Assembly (NCBI GenBank): GCA_009746045.1
Contig: RPFO01000065.1
Location: 4,650,107-4,714,106 of the forward strand
Length of the DNA: 64,000 nucleotides
Origin: Mesostigma viride
Taxonomy: Eukaryota; Streptophyta; Mesostigmatophyceae; Mesostigmatales; Mesostigmataceae
Direction: 5' to 3'
Shown: positions 15,628 through 28,121 of the stretch, one piece after another
How positions within the stretch are numbered: position 1 is the first letter of the stretch
How the letters are laid out: each line of letters starts with the position of its first letter
The notes under the pieces: generated by a model
Databases searched by the model: none
Told to the model about the DNA's origin: nothing
What the model saw: the letters and a program-made list of their open reading frames with translations, nothing else
Translations under genes and position numbers: made by a program

Positions 15628-18600
15628 CATACGTAGACAAGCCATGATGACACCATGGGAGCCTGAATCCTAATCATTTACTATTCCTTGACATCCATGT
15701 ACGTAGACGGGCCATGATGACACCATGGGAGCCTGAATCCTCATCATTTACTATTCCTTGACATCCATGTACGTAGGCCAGCCATGGAGACACCATGGGA
15801 GCCTGAATCCTCCTCATTAATTACATAAATGCCAACCATGTACGTAGACAAGCCATGATGACACCATGGGAGCCTGAATCCTCATCATTTACTATTCCTT
15901 GACATCCATGTACGTAGGCCAGCCATGGAGACACCATGGGAGCCTGAATCCTCCTCATTATTTACATAAATGCCAACCATGTACGTAGACAAGCCATGGA
16001 TGTCAAGGAAAAGTAAATGATGAGGATTCAGGCTCCCATGGTGTCATCATGGCTTGTCTACGTACATGGTTGGCATGTATGTAATTAATGAGGAGGATTC
16101 AGGCTCCCATGGTGTGACTCTCCATGGCTGGCCTATGTACATGGTTGGCATTTATGTAATTCATGAGGAGGATTTAGGCTCCCATGGTGTCATCATCGCC
16201 TGTGTACGTACATGGATGGCATTTATGTAATTAATGATGAGGATTCAGGCTCCATTGGTGTCATCATGGCTTGTCTACGTACATGGATGTCATTTATGTA
16301 ATTAATGAGGAGGATTCAGGCTCCCATGGTGTCATCATGGCCCGTCTACGTACATGGATGTCAAAGAAAAAAAAATGAGGAGGATTTAGGCTCCCATGGT
16401 GTCATCATGGCCCGTGTACGTACATGGATGGCATGTATGTAGTTAATGATGAGGATTCAGGCTCCCATGGTGTCATCATGGCCCGTCTACGTACATGGAT
16501 GGCATTTATGTAATTAATGATGAGGATTCAGGCTCCCATGGTGTCATCATGGCTTGTCTACGTACATGGATGGCATTTATGTAATTAATGATGAGGATTC
16601 AGGCTCCCATGGTGTCTCCATGGCCCGTCTACGTACATGGATGGCATGTATGTAATTAATGATGAGGATTCAGGCTCCCATGGTGTCATCATGGCCCGTC
16701 TACGTACATGGATGTCATTTATGTAATTAATGATGAGGATTCAGGCTCCCATGGTGTCATCATGGCCCGTCTACGTACATGGATGTCAAAGAAAAAAAAA
16801 ATGATGAGGATTCAGGCTCCCATGGGGTCATCATGGCTTGTCTACGTACATGGATGGCATGTATGTAATTAATGAGGAGGATTCAGGCTCCCATGGTGTC
16901 TCCATGGCTGGCCTACGTACATGAATGGCATTTATGTAATTAATGATGAGGATTCAGGCTCCCATGGTGTCATCATTGCCCGTGTACGTACATGGATGGC
17001 ATTTTTGTATATAATGATGAGGATTCAGGCTCCCATAGTGTCATCATGGCCCGTCTACGTACATGGATGGCATGTATATGTAATTAATGATTAGGATTCA
17101 GGCTCCCATGGTGTCATCATGGCTTGTCTACGTACATGGTTGGCATTTATGTAATTAATGAGGAGGATTTAGGCTCCCATGGTGTCATCATGGCTGGCCT
17201 ACGTACATGGATGGCATTTATGTTATTAATGATGAGGATTCAGGCTCCCATGGTGTCATCATGGCCCGTCTACGTACATGGATGTCAAGGAATAGTAAAT
17301 GATGAGGATTCAGGCTCCCATGGTGTCATCATGGCCCGTCTACGTACATGGTTGGCATTTATGTAATTAATGATGAGGATTCAGGCTCCCATGGTGTCAT
17401 CATGGCCCGTGTACGTACATGGATGTCAAGGAAAAGTACATAAATGATGAGGATTCAGGCTCCCATGGTGTCATCATGGCTTGTCTACGTACATGGTTGG
17501 CATTTATGTAATTAATGATGAGGATTCAGGCTCCCATGGTGGCATCATGGCTGGCCTACGTACATGAATGGCATTTATGTAATTAATGATGAGGATTCAG
17601 GCTCCCATGGTGTCATCATGGCCCGTCTACGTACATGGATGGCATTTTTGTATATAATGATGAGGATTCAGGCTCCCATGGTGTCATCATGGCTTGTCTA
17701 CGTACATGGATGGCATTTATGTAATTAATGATGAGGATTCAGGCTCCCATGGGGTCATCATGGCTTGTCTACGTACATGGTTGGCATTTATGTAATTCAT
17801 GAGGAGGATTCAGGCTCCCATGGTGTCTCCATGGCTGGCCTACGTACATGGATGGCATTTATGTAATTAATGAGGAGGATTTAGGCTCCCATGGTGTCAT
17901 CATGGCCCGTCTACGTACATGGATGGCCTTTATGTAAGTAATGATGAGGATTCAGGCTCCCATGGTGTCATCATGGCCCGTCTACGTACATGGATGTCAA
18001 GGAATAGTAAATGATGAGGATTCAGGCTCCCATGGTGTCTCCATGGTCCGTCTACGTACATGAATGGCAAGTATGTAATTAATGATGAGGATTCAGGCTC
18101 CCATGGTGTCATCATGGCTGGCCTACGTACATGAATGGCATTTATATAATTAATGATGAGGATTCAGGCTCCCATGGTGTCATCATGGCCCGTCTACGTA
18201 CATGGATGGCATTTTTGTATATAATGATGAGGATTCAGGCTCCCATGGGGTCATCATGGCTTGTCTACGTACATGGTTGGCATTTATGTAATTAATGAGG
18301 AGGATTCAGGCTCCCATGGTGTCTCCATGGCTGGCCTACGTACATGGATGGCCTTTATGTAAGTAATGATGAGGATTCAGGCTCCCATGGTGTCATCATG
18401 GCCCGTCTACGTACATGGTTGGCATTTATGTAATTAATGAGGAGGATTCAGGCTCCCATGGTGTCATCATGGCCCGTCTACGTACATGGATGTCAAGGAA
18501 TAGTAAATGATGAGGATTCAGGCTCCCATGGTGTCATCATGGCCCGTCTACGTACATGGATGTCAAGGAATAGTAAATGATGAGGATTCAGGCTCCCATG

Positions 18601-21600
18601 GTGTCTCCATGGCCCGTCTACGTACATGAATGGCAAGTATGTAATTAATGATGAGGATTCAGGCTCCCATGGTGTCATCATGGCTGGCCTACGTACATGA
18701 ATGGCATTTATGTAATTAATGATGAGGATTCAGGCTCCCATGGGGTCATCATGGCCCGTCTACGTACATGGATGGCATTTTTGTATATAATGATGAGGAT
18801 TCAGGCTCCCATGGTGTCATCATGGCTTGTCTACGTACATGGATGGCATTTATGTAATTAATGATGAGGATTCAGGCTCCCATGGTGTCTCCATGGCCCG
18901 TCTACGTACATGAATGGCAAGTATGTAATTAATGAGGAGGATTCAGGCTCCCATGGTGTCATCAGGGCCCGTCTACGTACATGGATGGCATGTATGTAGT
19001 TAATGATGAGGATTCATGGTGTCATCATGGCCCGTCTACGTACATGGATGGCATTTATGTAATTAATGATGAGGATTCAGGCTCCCATGGTGTCATCATG
19101 GCTGGCCTACGTACATGGATGGCATTTATGTTATTAATGATGAGGATTCAGGCTCCCATGGTGTCATCATGGCCCGTCTACGTACATGGATGTCAAGGAA
19201 AAGTAAATGATGAGGATTCAGGCTCCCATGGTGTCATCATCGCCTGTGTACGTACATGGATGGCATTTATGTAATTAATGATGAGGATTCAGGCTCCATT
19301 GGTGTCATCATGGCTTGTCTACGTACATGGATGTCATTTATGTAATTAATGATGAGGATTCAGGCTCCCATGGTGTCATCATGGCCCGTCTACGTACATG
19401 GATGTCAAAGAAAAAAAAAATGAGGAGGATTTAGGCTCCCATGGTGTCATCATGGCTGGCCTACGTACATGGATGGCATTTATGTTATTAATGATGAGGA
19501 TTCAGGCTCCCATGGTGTCATCATGGCCCGTCTACGTACATGGATGGCATTTATGTAATTAATGATGAGGATTCAGGCTCCCATGGTGTCATCATGGCTT
19601 GTCTACGTACATGGAGGGCATTTATGTAATTAATGATGAGGATTCAGGCTCCCATGGTGTCTCCATGGCCCGTCTACGTACATGAATGGCAAGTATGTAA
19701 TTAATGAGGAGGATTCAGGCTCCCATGGTGTCATCATGGCCCGTGTACGTACATGGATGGCATGTATGTAATTAATGATGAGGATTCAGGCTCCCATGGT
19801 GTCATCATGGCCCGTCTACGTACATGGATGTCATTTATGTAATTAATGATGAGGATTCAGGCTCCCATGGTGTCATCATGGCCCGTCTACGTACATGGAT
19901 GTCAAAGAAAAAAAAAATGATGAGGATTCAGGCTCCCATGGGGTCATCATGGCTTGTCTACGTACATGGATGGCATGTATGTAATTAATGAGGAGGATTT
20001 AGGCTCCCATGGTGTCATCATGGCCCGTCTACGTACATGGATGGCATGTATGTAGTTAATGATGAGGATTCAGGCTCCCATGGTGTCATCATTGCCCGTG
20101 TACGTACATGGATGGCATTTTTGTATATAATGATGAGGATTCAGGCTCCCATGGTGTCATCATGGCCCGTCTACGTACATGGATGGCATGTATGTAATTA
20201 ATGATTAGGATTCAGGCTCCCATGGTGTCATCATGGCTTGTCTACGTACATGGTTGGCATTTATGTAATTAATGAGGAGGATTTAGGCTCCCATGGTGTC
20301 ATCATGGCTGGCCTACGTACATGGATGGCATTTATGTTATTAATGATGAGGATTCAGGCTCCCATGGTGTCATCATGGCCCGTCTACGTACATGGATGGC
20401 AAGGAAAAGTAAATGATGAGGATTCAGGCTCCCATGGTGTCATCATGGCCCGTCTACGTACATGGTTGGCATTTATGTAATTAATGATGAGGATTCAGGC
20501 TCCCATGGTGTCATCATGGCCCGTGTACGTACATGGATGTCAAGGAAAAGTAAATGATGAGGATTCAGGCTCCCATGGTGTCATCATGGCTTGTCTACGT
20601 ACATGGTTGGCATTTATGTAATTAATGAGGAGGATTCAGGCTCCCATGGTGTGACTCTCCATGGCTGGCCTATGTACATGGTTGGCATTTATGTAATTAA
20701 TGAGGAGGATTCAGGCTCCCATGGTGTCATCATGGCTTGTCTACGTACATGGTTGGCATTTATGTAATTAATGAGGAGGATTTAGGCTCCCATGGTGTCA
20801 TCATGGCTGGCCTACGTACATGGATGGCATTTATGTTATTAATGATGAGGATTCAGGCTCCCATGGTGTCATCATGGCCCGTCTACGTACATGGATGTCA
20901 AGGAAAAGTAAATGATGAGGATTCAGGCTCCCATGGTGTCATCATGGCCCGTCTACGTACATGGTTGGCATTTATGTAATTAATGATGAGGATTCAGGCT
21001 CCCATGGTGTCATCATGGCCCGTGTACGTACATGGATGTCAAGGAAAAGTAAATGATGAGGATTCAGGCTCCCATGGTGTCATCATGGCTTGTCTACGTA
21101 CATGGTTGGCATTTATGTAATTAATGAGGAGGATTCAGGCTCCCATGGTGTGACTCTCCATGGCTGGCCTATGTACATGGTTGGCATTTATGTAATTAAT
21201 GAGGAGGATTTAGGCTCCCATGGTGTCATCATGGCTGGCCTACGTACATGGATGGCATGTATGTAATTAATGATGAGGATTCAGGCTCCCATGGTGTCAT
21301 CATGGCCCGTCTACGTACATGGATGTCAAAGAAAAAATAATGACGAGGATTCAGGCTCCCATGGTGTCATCATGGCTGGCCTACGTACAAGGATGTCTCA
21401 TAAAAAAAATGATGAGGATTCAGGCTCCCATGGTGTCATCATGGCCCGTCTACGTACATGGTTGGCATTTATGTAATTAATGAGGAGGATTTAGGCTCCC
21501 ATGGTGTCATCATGGCTGCATGGCCTACGTACATGGATGGCATGTATGTAATTAATGATGAGGATTCAGGCTCCCATGGTGTCATCATGGCCCGTCTACG

Positions 21601-22386
21601 TACATGAATGGCATTTATGTAATTAATGATGAGGATTCAGGCTCCCATGGTGTCATCATGGCCCGTCTACGTACATGGATGTCAAGGAATAGTAAATGAT
21701 GAGGATTCAGGCTCCCATGGTGTCATCATGGCTTGTCTACGTACATGGTTGGCATTTATGTAATTAATGAGGAGGATTCAGGCTCCCATGGTGTCTCCAT
21801 GGCTGGCCTACGTACATGGATGTCAAGGAATAGTAAATGATGAGGATTCAGGCTCCCATGGTGTCATCATGGCCCGTGTACGTACATGGATGGCATGTAT
21901 GTAATTAATGATGAGGATTCAGGCTCCCATGGTGTCATCATGGCCCGTCTACGTACATGAATGGCATTTATGTAATTAATGATGAGGATTCAGGCTCCCA
22001 TGGTGTCATCATGGCCCGTCTACGTACATGGATGTCAAGGAATAGTAAATGATGAGGATTCAGGCTCCCATGGTGTCATCATGGCTTGTCTACGTACATG
22101 GTTGGCATTTATGTAATTAATGAGGAGGATTCAGGCTCCCATGGTGTCTCCATGGCTGGCCTACGTACATGGATGTCAAGGAATAGTAAATGATGAGGAT
22201 TCAGGCTCCCATGGTGTCATCATGGCCCGTGTACGTACATGGATGGCATGTATGTAATTAATGAGGAGGATTCAGGCTCCCATGGTGTCATCATGGCTGG
22301 CCTACGTACATGGATGTCAAAGAAAAAAAAATGATGAGGATTCAGGCTCCCATGGTGTCATCATGGCTGGCCTACGTACATGGAGT
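15628..22386. repeat. Satellite array, 70-71-bp unit, with an orientation switch
   Basis: About 95 units. Each has a constant half (gaggattcaggctcccatgg, tgtcatcatggcccgtctac, gtacatgg) and a spacer of one of two main kinds: atggcatttatgtaattaat or atgtcaaggaatagtaaat. Spacer kinds alternate in patterns that repeat over several hundred bases, so there is higher-order structure. From 15628 to about 15998 the units are in the opposite orientation, then flip. The short open frames in this array are only the repeat read through. Confidence 0.9.
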
Positions 22387-22404
22387 CATATTGATTCATG
22401 GAAC

Positions 22405-22620
22405 AATGAGATACCATTCTTAATTGAAAATTGTTCTTGATACTTTCACATGCATGCCCGGAATCGTGAATTTGTGCGGGTTTCCATGATGACAATCCTC
22501 ATTGAATTCTTGAGCACACAATATTGAGCAATTTAGGGGCACTTCGGCAATGTTGACCATTTTCATTCATGATAAAATTAACATTTAATGCAATAAATAC
22601 ATATTCCACTCATTTTAATA
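22405..22620 (+). repeat. Left copy of a degenerate direct repeat
   Basis: The segment from gagataccatt through ttcacatgcatgcc, aatttaggggcactt and ttcattcatgataaaat matches 33109-33320 in order and orientation, with many differences. It directly follows the satellite. The two copies bracket the multi-exon gene, 10.7 kb apart. They could be old terminal repeats of a large element or a dispersed repeat. Confidence 0.5.
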
Positions 22621-22654
22621 AACCATGCAAAAACTTTACAAGCACGCTCAAGCT

Positions 22655-23100
22655 AGGGGTGGGCTGGCATGCACGCGTGGGTGTGGGGGTGGGCTGGCAT
22701 GCATGCGTGGGTGTGTGTGGGGGGCTAGCATGCATGCGTAAGTGTGGGGGGGGCTGGCATGCATGCGTGGGTGTGTATGGGGGCTGGCATGCATGCGTGG
22801 GTGTGTGTGGGGGGCTAGCATGCATGCGTGGGTGTGGGGGGGGGCTGTCATGCATGCGTGGGTGTGTGGGGGGGCTGGCATGCATGCGTGGGTGTGTGGG
22901 GGGGCTAGCATGCATGCGTGGGTGTGGGGGTGGGCTAGCATGCATGCGTGGGTGTGAGTGTGGGCTAGCATGCATGCGTGGGTGTGGGGGGGGGCTAGCA
23001 TGCATGCGTGGGTGTGGGGGGGCCGGGGCCGGGGCTAGCATGCATGCGTGGGTGTGGGGGTGGGCTAGCATGCATGCGTGGGTGTGGGGGGGGCTAGCAC
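22655..23100. repeat. 30-bp minisatellite
   Basis: About 14 copies of ggctagcatgcatgcgtggg followed by tgtggggg, with length changes in the G run. The core gcatgcatgc is a perfect palindrome. The long frames on both strands (His/Pro-rich or Gly/Cys-rich) are the repeat translated and are not genes. 23100-23600 holds AT-rich sequence without a clear gene. Confidence 0.85.
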
Positions 23101-23600
23101 GCCCCACCCCTCCATCGGCACAGCCAGCCTTGTGAGTCTACCCTTAACAACAAGGCTGGTAGGACGACACGCCTGAGCAGCATATGTCATGCCTATCTCA
23201 GGCTAATAATGTGTGATTTTGTGCCAACAACCAAGTTGTTCCACCCAACAACACATTATAAACCCTCTTCCAAAATGCCCAACAAGCCGGACACGTGGAG
23301 GACCACACACGCAGTATATAAAGAGAAAATAAGCTGACTTTTTATCCAGCCAACCTGTGGCTAGCTGCTCTGGTTAGCATGACAAATGCTAACATTTACT
23401 CAGTGGGAAAGGTGAAGAGACCATTGGAACAGCCTACCTGACGCATGTGCCACCAAAGCATTGTGTCCCGCAAAATGCACACTGCCTCCTTTCTAACAAG
23501 CAAAATTTTAGCTCGCGTAAATAGATGAAGATGACTTAATAAATGCCAATTTTTTTTTATAATATAAACTACTCGCGGCCGGTATGTTCTGGTTTTGCAG

Positions 23601-24285
23601 ATGTCCAGTCTGACGGTCGACATAAGGGGACGTCCATATCAGGACGCTGTTTTCCGGATTTTTGAGAAGGATCCCGATAAGAAGTGCCGGGATAGGAAAT
23701 GTAAAAAGCTGTCAATTACCGACATGGGTCTGTGTGGGGAACACATCGTAGCTTTTGGAAAGGACATGATTTCCCGTCATTTGCAACAATACGTTGACAA
23801 CAATTGTGTGGGAGGGGCGCAGATGGACGTCCTTCTTGAGGATGGAGTGGACGGAGCCAAAAGGGCTGTAATTCGGCTGTCGGAAATGGATGATGACAAA
23901 GAGGACGTGAACATTCGCCTTAAGAGGCACGACGATAACACGGCCGATTGTGTGTTTGGGTCTCGAGGAATGGCGGATGAGAGCAGGTCTTCCATGATGC
24001 CGCGGAGAAGGTGGTGGAATGGATGATGGGTTGGTCAAATCTTGACGTTCGCATATTCAACCGTCTGACGTCTGATTTCCTTCTCCGGGGAAGTTTCAAG
24101 ATGGTTGACCGTGCAAGGCAGTCCAGGAACCAGGTATCCGTTTCCATGGCCAGTCCGATCGCACGCATGATTGAGGGGGCCCTCTTCCGCGCAACCTTGC
24201 CTCGAGATTTCGAAAATACCGTGAAGGGCTCGACCGAAAATCAGCAGCGATTTCCCATTCGCGAACCACTTATGGGTCGACGGAG
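23601..24285 (+). CDS. Unrecognised multi-exon gene, first exon
   Basis: An ATG at 23601 directly follows a possible acceptor (ggttttgcag). The protein begins MSSLTVDIRGRPYQDAVFRI and has a Cys/His cluster, KCRDRKCKKLSITDMGLCGEH (C-x4-C-x10-C-x2-H). Near 23975 the useful frame changes: one frame ends at 24026, and the other continues with AAEKVVEWMMGWSNLDVRIF to a donor (gtaacg) at 24286. One missing base fits. Family not recognised; the exon order downstream suggests one long gene on the plus strand to 32844. Confidence 0.4.
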
Positions 24286-24553
24286 TGGTAACGAATTTTT
24301 TTGCATTTCCTTGCCAAATGATTCTTTATGAGGGACATAGAGTTGTTTGTATAGAGAGTGAATTGACGAAAGTTGCGACGGCGGTCGCATCTTTTAGTGC
24401 GTCGTTCTCTTGTTATGAATCTCTGTTCATTCTGAATTATAACGTTGTTTGTACCTTGACATAATGATGCATTTTTTGTATTGAGTTGCGACGTGGGGCG
24501 CATCTTCCTGCTGACTCGTATGTTTTTTCCAATTTTTTTGTTTTGTGTTGCAG

Positions 24554-25613
24554 ATGGAAAAGGGCGGCCCTACATCGCAGGTGGTCGGCGACTCTCCCCC
24601 TAGGGGGGAAGGGTCAGAAGGGCAACCAGTTCAGGCCCAAGGCGCCTCCCACAACAGCCTCCTCACAAGCGTGCAAGGGAGGGCACGCCGCCCCCAATGG
24701 TGGAATCTGGTGTCAGCTTTGCCGCGGTCACTGGGAAGGATGAGTACCACGGTGGTCTTGAGATGGTGGACGATCCGGTTAAGCGGATTCAGATTGAGCG
24801 GTTTGAGCGACTCGCGAATGGCACTCGTGAACAGCAATTCGCGCTGTACCAAGACATCCTTAATGACAAACCTGAAGTCGCCAAGGTGCCTTATACCTCC
24901 AAGCGCACATTCATGCCTCGTTTCGAAACCCTGCTCCAGCAGGAGCTAAGGTTGCGTCGGTTGGCTCAGAATGCGCCAGAGACAGTAGCCGCCGCGCCCT
25001 CCCATGCCGCGCCTGCCGCAGTAGCCCAAAAGAGGGGGGAGAGTGTGCACGAGTCGGCCGCAGTGCCCTCAACCGCAAGGGATCCCCCCGCGACTTCCAA
25101 GCCGGTCGCGACGGGCGATATGCCCCCGCCGCGGCAGAGGGGAAGGGGGAAGGGGGTCGATGGAGGGGAAGTCCTCGATGTTTTCGATATGACGCTGGGC
25201 AATTTGGAAGGTGGCGGGCCGATCTTCGTAAGTCTCCGCCCATTAAATTGATGTCGTGAAATACAATACGCATTTTTTTGCAATATTCGCCAGACATGTC
25301 ATTTCCGACAACTAAGCGGATTTTTACTTTCCGTTGAAATGTTCGCAGGGCCGGCAAGAGGATGTTGGTGCAAGAGAAGCCCGCTCAATGGCGGGAAGCA
25401 CCCAGGTACATGAGTGCGTCAGATTCCTCTCCGGTTTACTTGTATTGAAAAGGTTTGCGTGCGTATATCCTTGTTTATTTTTGTAGTAATTTTTTTCTTG
25501 TGAATGGACAATCGCGTTTGCTATTTTTACAGGGAAGTCCGTTCGAGCAGCAAGAGGGCGGTGACAGGAGGGGAAGTGGATCTTACGGTGGTTCCACTGC
25601 AGAGGGGGGAAGG
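24554..25613 (+). CDS. Same gene, exons 2-4
   Basis: Exon 2 (24554-25227) follows gtgttgcag and ends at cttc|gtaagt. It begins MEKGGPTSQVVGDSPPRGEG; after a C5 run at 24691-24695 the frame shifts to DEYHGGLEMVDDPVKRIQIE and an Ala/Pro-rich tail. Exon 3 (25349-25405, 57 bases) and exon 4 (25533-25613, 81 bases) have clean cag|g and |gt(a) borders and multiples of three in length. The introns hold one diverged or no copy of the GCCGGCGTTTCT motif. No domain recognised. Confidence 0.4.
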
Positions 25614-25737
25614 GTAAGTTACCGTTGACTTACAAATTGAAAGTTTAGGTTCGTCCTCAATTGACAGAGTTACGACGGCCGGCGTTTCTCTACACTTTTC
25701 TTACATTAAAAATCTTCCGTTGATAATGTTCTTGCAG

Positions 25738-26240
25738 GAAGCCGGTCGTCAGGGTGGGGCAAATCTCCAGGGAGAGGGGGCTATCGCTGTCGGTGAGCCT
25801 GTGTCAGAGGGCGCGGGTGGAAGCGACGGCGATACTGCGAAAATGACACGCTTTAAGGAGCAAGCGGATGCTTATAAACTGAGGAGTTGGCAAAGCGGGT
25901 TGTGGCCGAGGTGAGAACGGAAACAGCCCCACCTGAGGTACGGAACCAGATGATGACTCTCCATCAAGTCGCTGAGTTGATCGTGAAGAATGCGTGCGCG
26001 CCCGATGGCGCCACACAGCCTGAGGAGATCCCGAGCGCCAAGGCCTTGATAAAGTGGATGCAGGAGAACCTGTTCGAGGGCAAAGGGAAGGAGAGGAAGT
26101 GTAAACTGTTGACGGTGACGAGGGACGCCAAGACTCTGATCAAGATGTTGAAGGAACACGATGCCCGCCGGGACAAGTCTCCGAAGATCGCGAAGGGGTC
26201 GAAGAAAGCGGCTGAAGCAGCAGCGGTTGAGGGGAATGAG
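25738..26240 (+). CDS. Same gene, exon 5
   Basis: The acceptor cttgcag precedes 25738; the donor is aatgag|gtaagtct at 26241. The product is Gly-rich at first (EGAIAVGEPVSEGAGGSDGD), then helical and charged: AKRVVAEVRTETAPPEVRNQ and SAKALIKWMQENLFEGKGKE. A one-base loss near 25880 separates the two frames. The 3' end of this exon is the start of the 151-bp tandem repeat that fills the next intron. Confidence 0.4.
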
Positions 26241-26682
26241 GTAAGTCTACCTCTGTTGTGAGGGGGGCTTTGTTCTTGAGGTCCACGTTTCATGTAGGTT
26301 GCGACGGCCGGCGTTTCTTAAGTGTGACACTTACTTCCTTTTGACTAACACTTACTTCCTTTCCTGATTTCGCATCGTTGAGGGAAATGAGCCAAGTGTA
26401 CCTCTGTTGTGAGGGGGGCTCTGATCTTGAGGTTTAGGTTTCATCTAGGTTGCGACGGCCGGCGTTTCTCAAGTGTGACATTTACTTTATTCCTTTCGGT
26501 TATGCTTTCCTGATTTTTTCATATCATTGTTAAGGGGAACGAGGTAAGTATACCTCTGTTGTGAGGGGGGCTTTGATGTTGAGGTTCAGGTTTCATGTAG
26601 GTTGCGACGGCCGGCGTTTCTCAATCGGCATTTACTTTATTCCTTTTGGTTATGCTTTCCTGATTTTTTCGCATCACTGCAG
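26229..26682 (+). repeat. Intron made of three tandem 151-bp units
   Basis: Units start at about 26229, 26380 and 26531. Each begins with the last bases of exon 5 (gaggggaatgag-like) and a splice-donor context: gag|gtaagt in units 1 and 3, gag|ccaagt in unit 2, which is therefore dead. Each carries tacctctgttgtgagggggg, a copy of gcgacggccggcgtttct and a T-rich end. Only the last unit ends in ctgcag. The duplication therefore copied donor plus intron body, leaving two possible donors for one acceptor. Confidence 0.7.
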
Positions 26683-27865
26683 TACGTGCAGGCCGAGAGG
26701 GCGACCCACGCGGCCATCCTGTACTCAATCAGCCTCGACCAGCACGCGCGCCGCGAGAACATGAAAATAGATAGTACGTGGACTGCTGCCGTCGACGAAC
26801 ACCAGAAGGGACTCTCCGAAGCACTTGCGACCTACAAGGGGAAGGCGCTGAAGGGAAAGGGGAAAGGAAAGGAGGTGGAGGTTGCGGATGCTCCCGTGTC
26901 TCTGCTTGAGAAATGGGAGAAGTCCCCGGTGTCGCAGGATGATGATGACATCCTGGATGTGAACGATGAGATCGCGAAGGGCAAACGGTTGCGGAAGCAG
27001 CTTGCCGTTCAGCCTCGGGACCTCGATGAGATGTCCAAAGCCTTGGTGCATCGAAATCGGGTGTGGACAAGGAACCTGTTCGTGGGCCTCAGAAGCTCCT
27101 CGCACGAGACTTGCATCTGTCTAGAGCCGAGCAGAACGCCACCATTTTTGCAAACTCGGAGTCCGACTACGGCCACGACAAGCTGGTGATTCCTGTGTGG
27201 CGGTACTCGTTCCAGTTTTTGGCTGACCGGTGCCCCAACACTTTTCATGACTGGATGAAAAAGGAAGGCACCCAGCGTCAGCTCGCGCAACTCTTCGGGG
27301 AGATGGGGGGGCACGGACAATGAAGGCTGGCTACGCTCGCGCAATGACTGACAAAGAGATTGATATCTACCTGCGAACGAGCTCGGCCAAGGGAATGGCC
27401 GAAGCTGCTTCCACCGGTTCTGACAGGACCGGCCGATATGCTGGACGATCTTAAGCCCGTGGACGTGAGAAAGGCCGCGCTTTTGGACAGTTTGTGCAAG
27501 TCCGCCTGGGAGATGGCTCCACTCGAGAAGAAGCCACAGTTGCCGCCAGCCATTTGCGGCTTTCTCGTGCTGGACGGGAACCACTTTACCACACTCATCA
27601 AATCGGTGAAATTCGAACTGGTCACCCAAATATGACGGTGGACCAAAGATCTGTGTGGTACCAGGCAATGCTGAATGGTTTCATGAAGGCGGAAAAGCTC
27701 AGGGTCGTTGCGCGGGGAGGGAAGGAGCAGGAGGTCACGAAGACCGTGGCCGCGGCGAAGCTGGAGGAGTGGGCAACTGATTGGACGAATTTCGGGGGGG
27801 TGGACGTGCAGATGCTCAAGGGTGAGACCATCCTGCCGACCTGGTGGCAGATCCGTGAACAGAAG
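26683..27865 (+). CDS. Same gene, exon 6, several frameshifts
   Basis: Acceptor ctgcag at 26682, donor agaag|gtaagc at 27866. The protein pieces in order are ERATHAAILYSISLDQHARR, a Lys/Gly stretch with VSQDDDDILDVNDEIAKGKR, then SDYGHDKLVIPVWRYSFQFL, VRKAALLDSLCKSAWEMAP and QRSVWYQAMLNGFMKAEKLR. They lie in different frames; the changes fall near 27062, the G7 run 27305-27311, about 27430 and 27630, mostly explained by one missing base. Many Trp and charged residues are present but no family is recognised. It may be a decaying gene or an intact gene with consensus errors. Confidence 0.4.
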
Positions 27866-28121
27866 GTAAGCCAGGTTGCGACCGCCGGCGTTTCTATAAG
27901 TGGTTTTCTTGTGTTAATTTCAGTATGCCATTAGTTCGGTCAAGATGCGACCGCCGGCGTTTCTATAAGGGGTTTTCATGTTCCACCTTAGCATGCCATA
28001 TTTTGGTCAAGATGCGACCGCCGGCGTTTCTGTCAGTCGTATTCTTGTTCTCAGTTGAGTTGTGCTTATTTGGGAGGACTGTCGATGTGTCTCTGCGCGT
28101 TGTTGCCCTACGGGGATGCAG
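27866..28121 (+). repeat. Intron with three 68-bp repeats
   Basis: Three units start at 27877, 27946 and 28013 with tgcgaccgccggcgtttct, followed by ataag(t/g)ggtttt and ending catgccat...ggtcaaga. The intron closes with gggatgcag before 28122. It is a second case of unit multiplication inside an intron of this gene, with a different unit but the same GC-rich core. Confidence 0.65.

Noticed and set aside
17124-21476. Several 60-97-codon frames with ...GSHGVIMA... and similar sequence
   Set aside because: They are the 70-71-bp satellite read in frame; no start context or conservation beyond the repeat.
15628-22386. CRISPR array
   Set aside because: Spacers are of a few recurring kinds, repeats are long and the context is eukaryotic satellite.
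22569-23135. Long frames on both strands with CMRGCGG- or HTHACM-type repeats
   Set aside because: They translate the 30-bp minisatellite; both strands are open only because the unit is a multiple of three.
23640-23760. The C-x4-C-x10-C-x2-H cluster of the host-like gene as a relative of the viral motif
   Set aside because: Spacing differs and the T-x2-G-x2-C core is absent; chance similarity is as likely.
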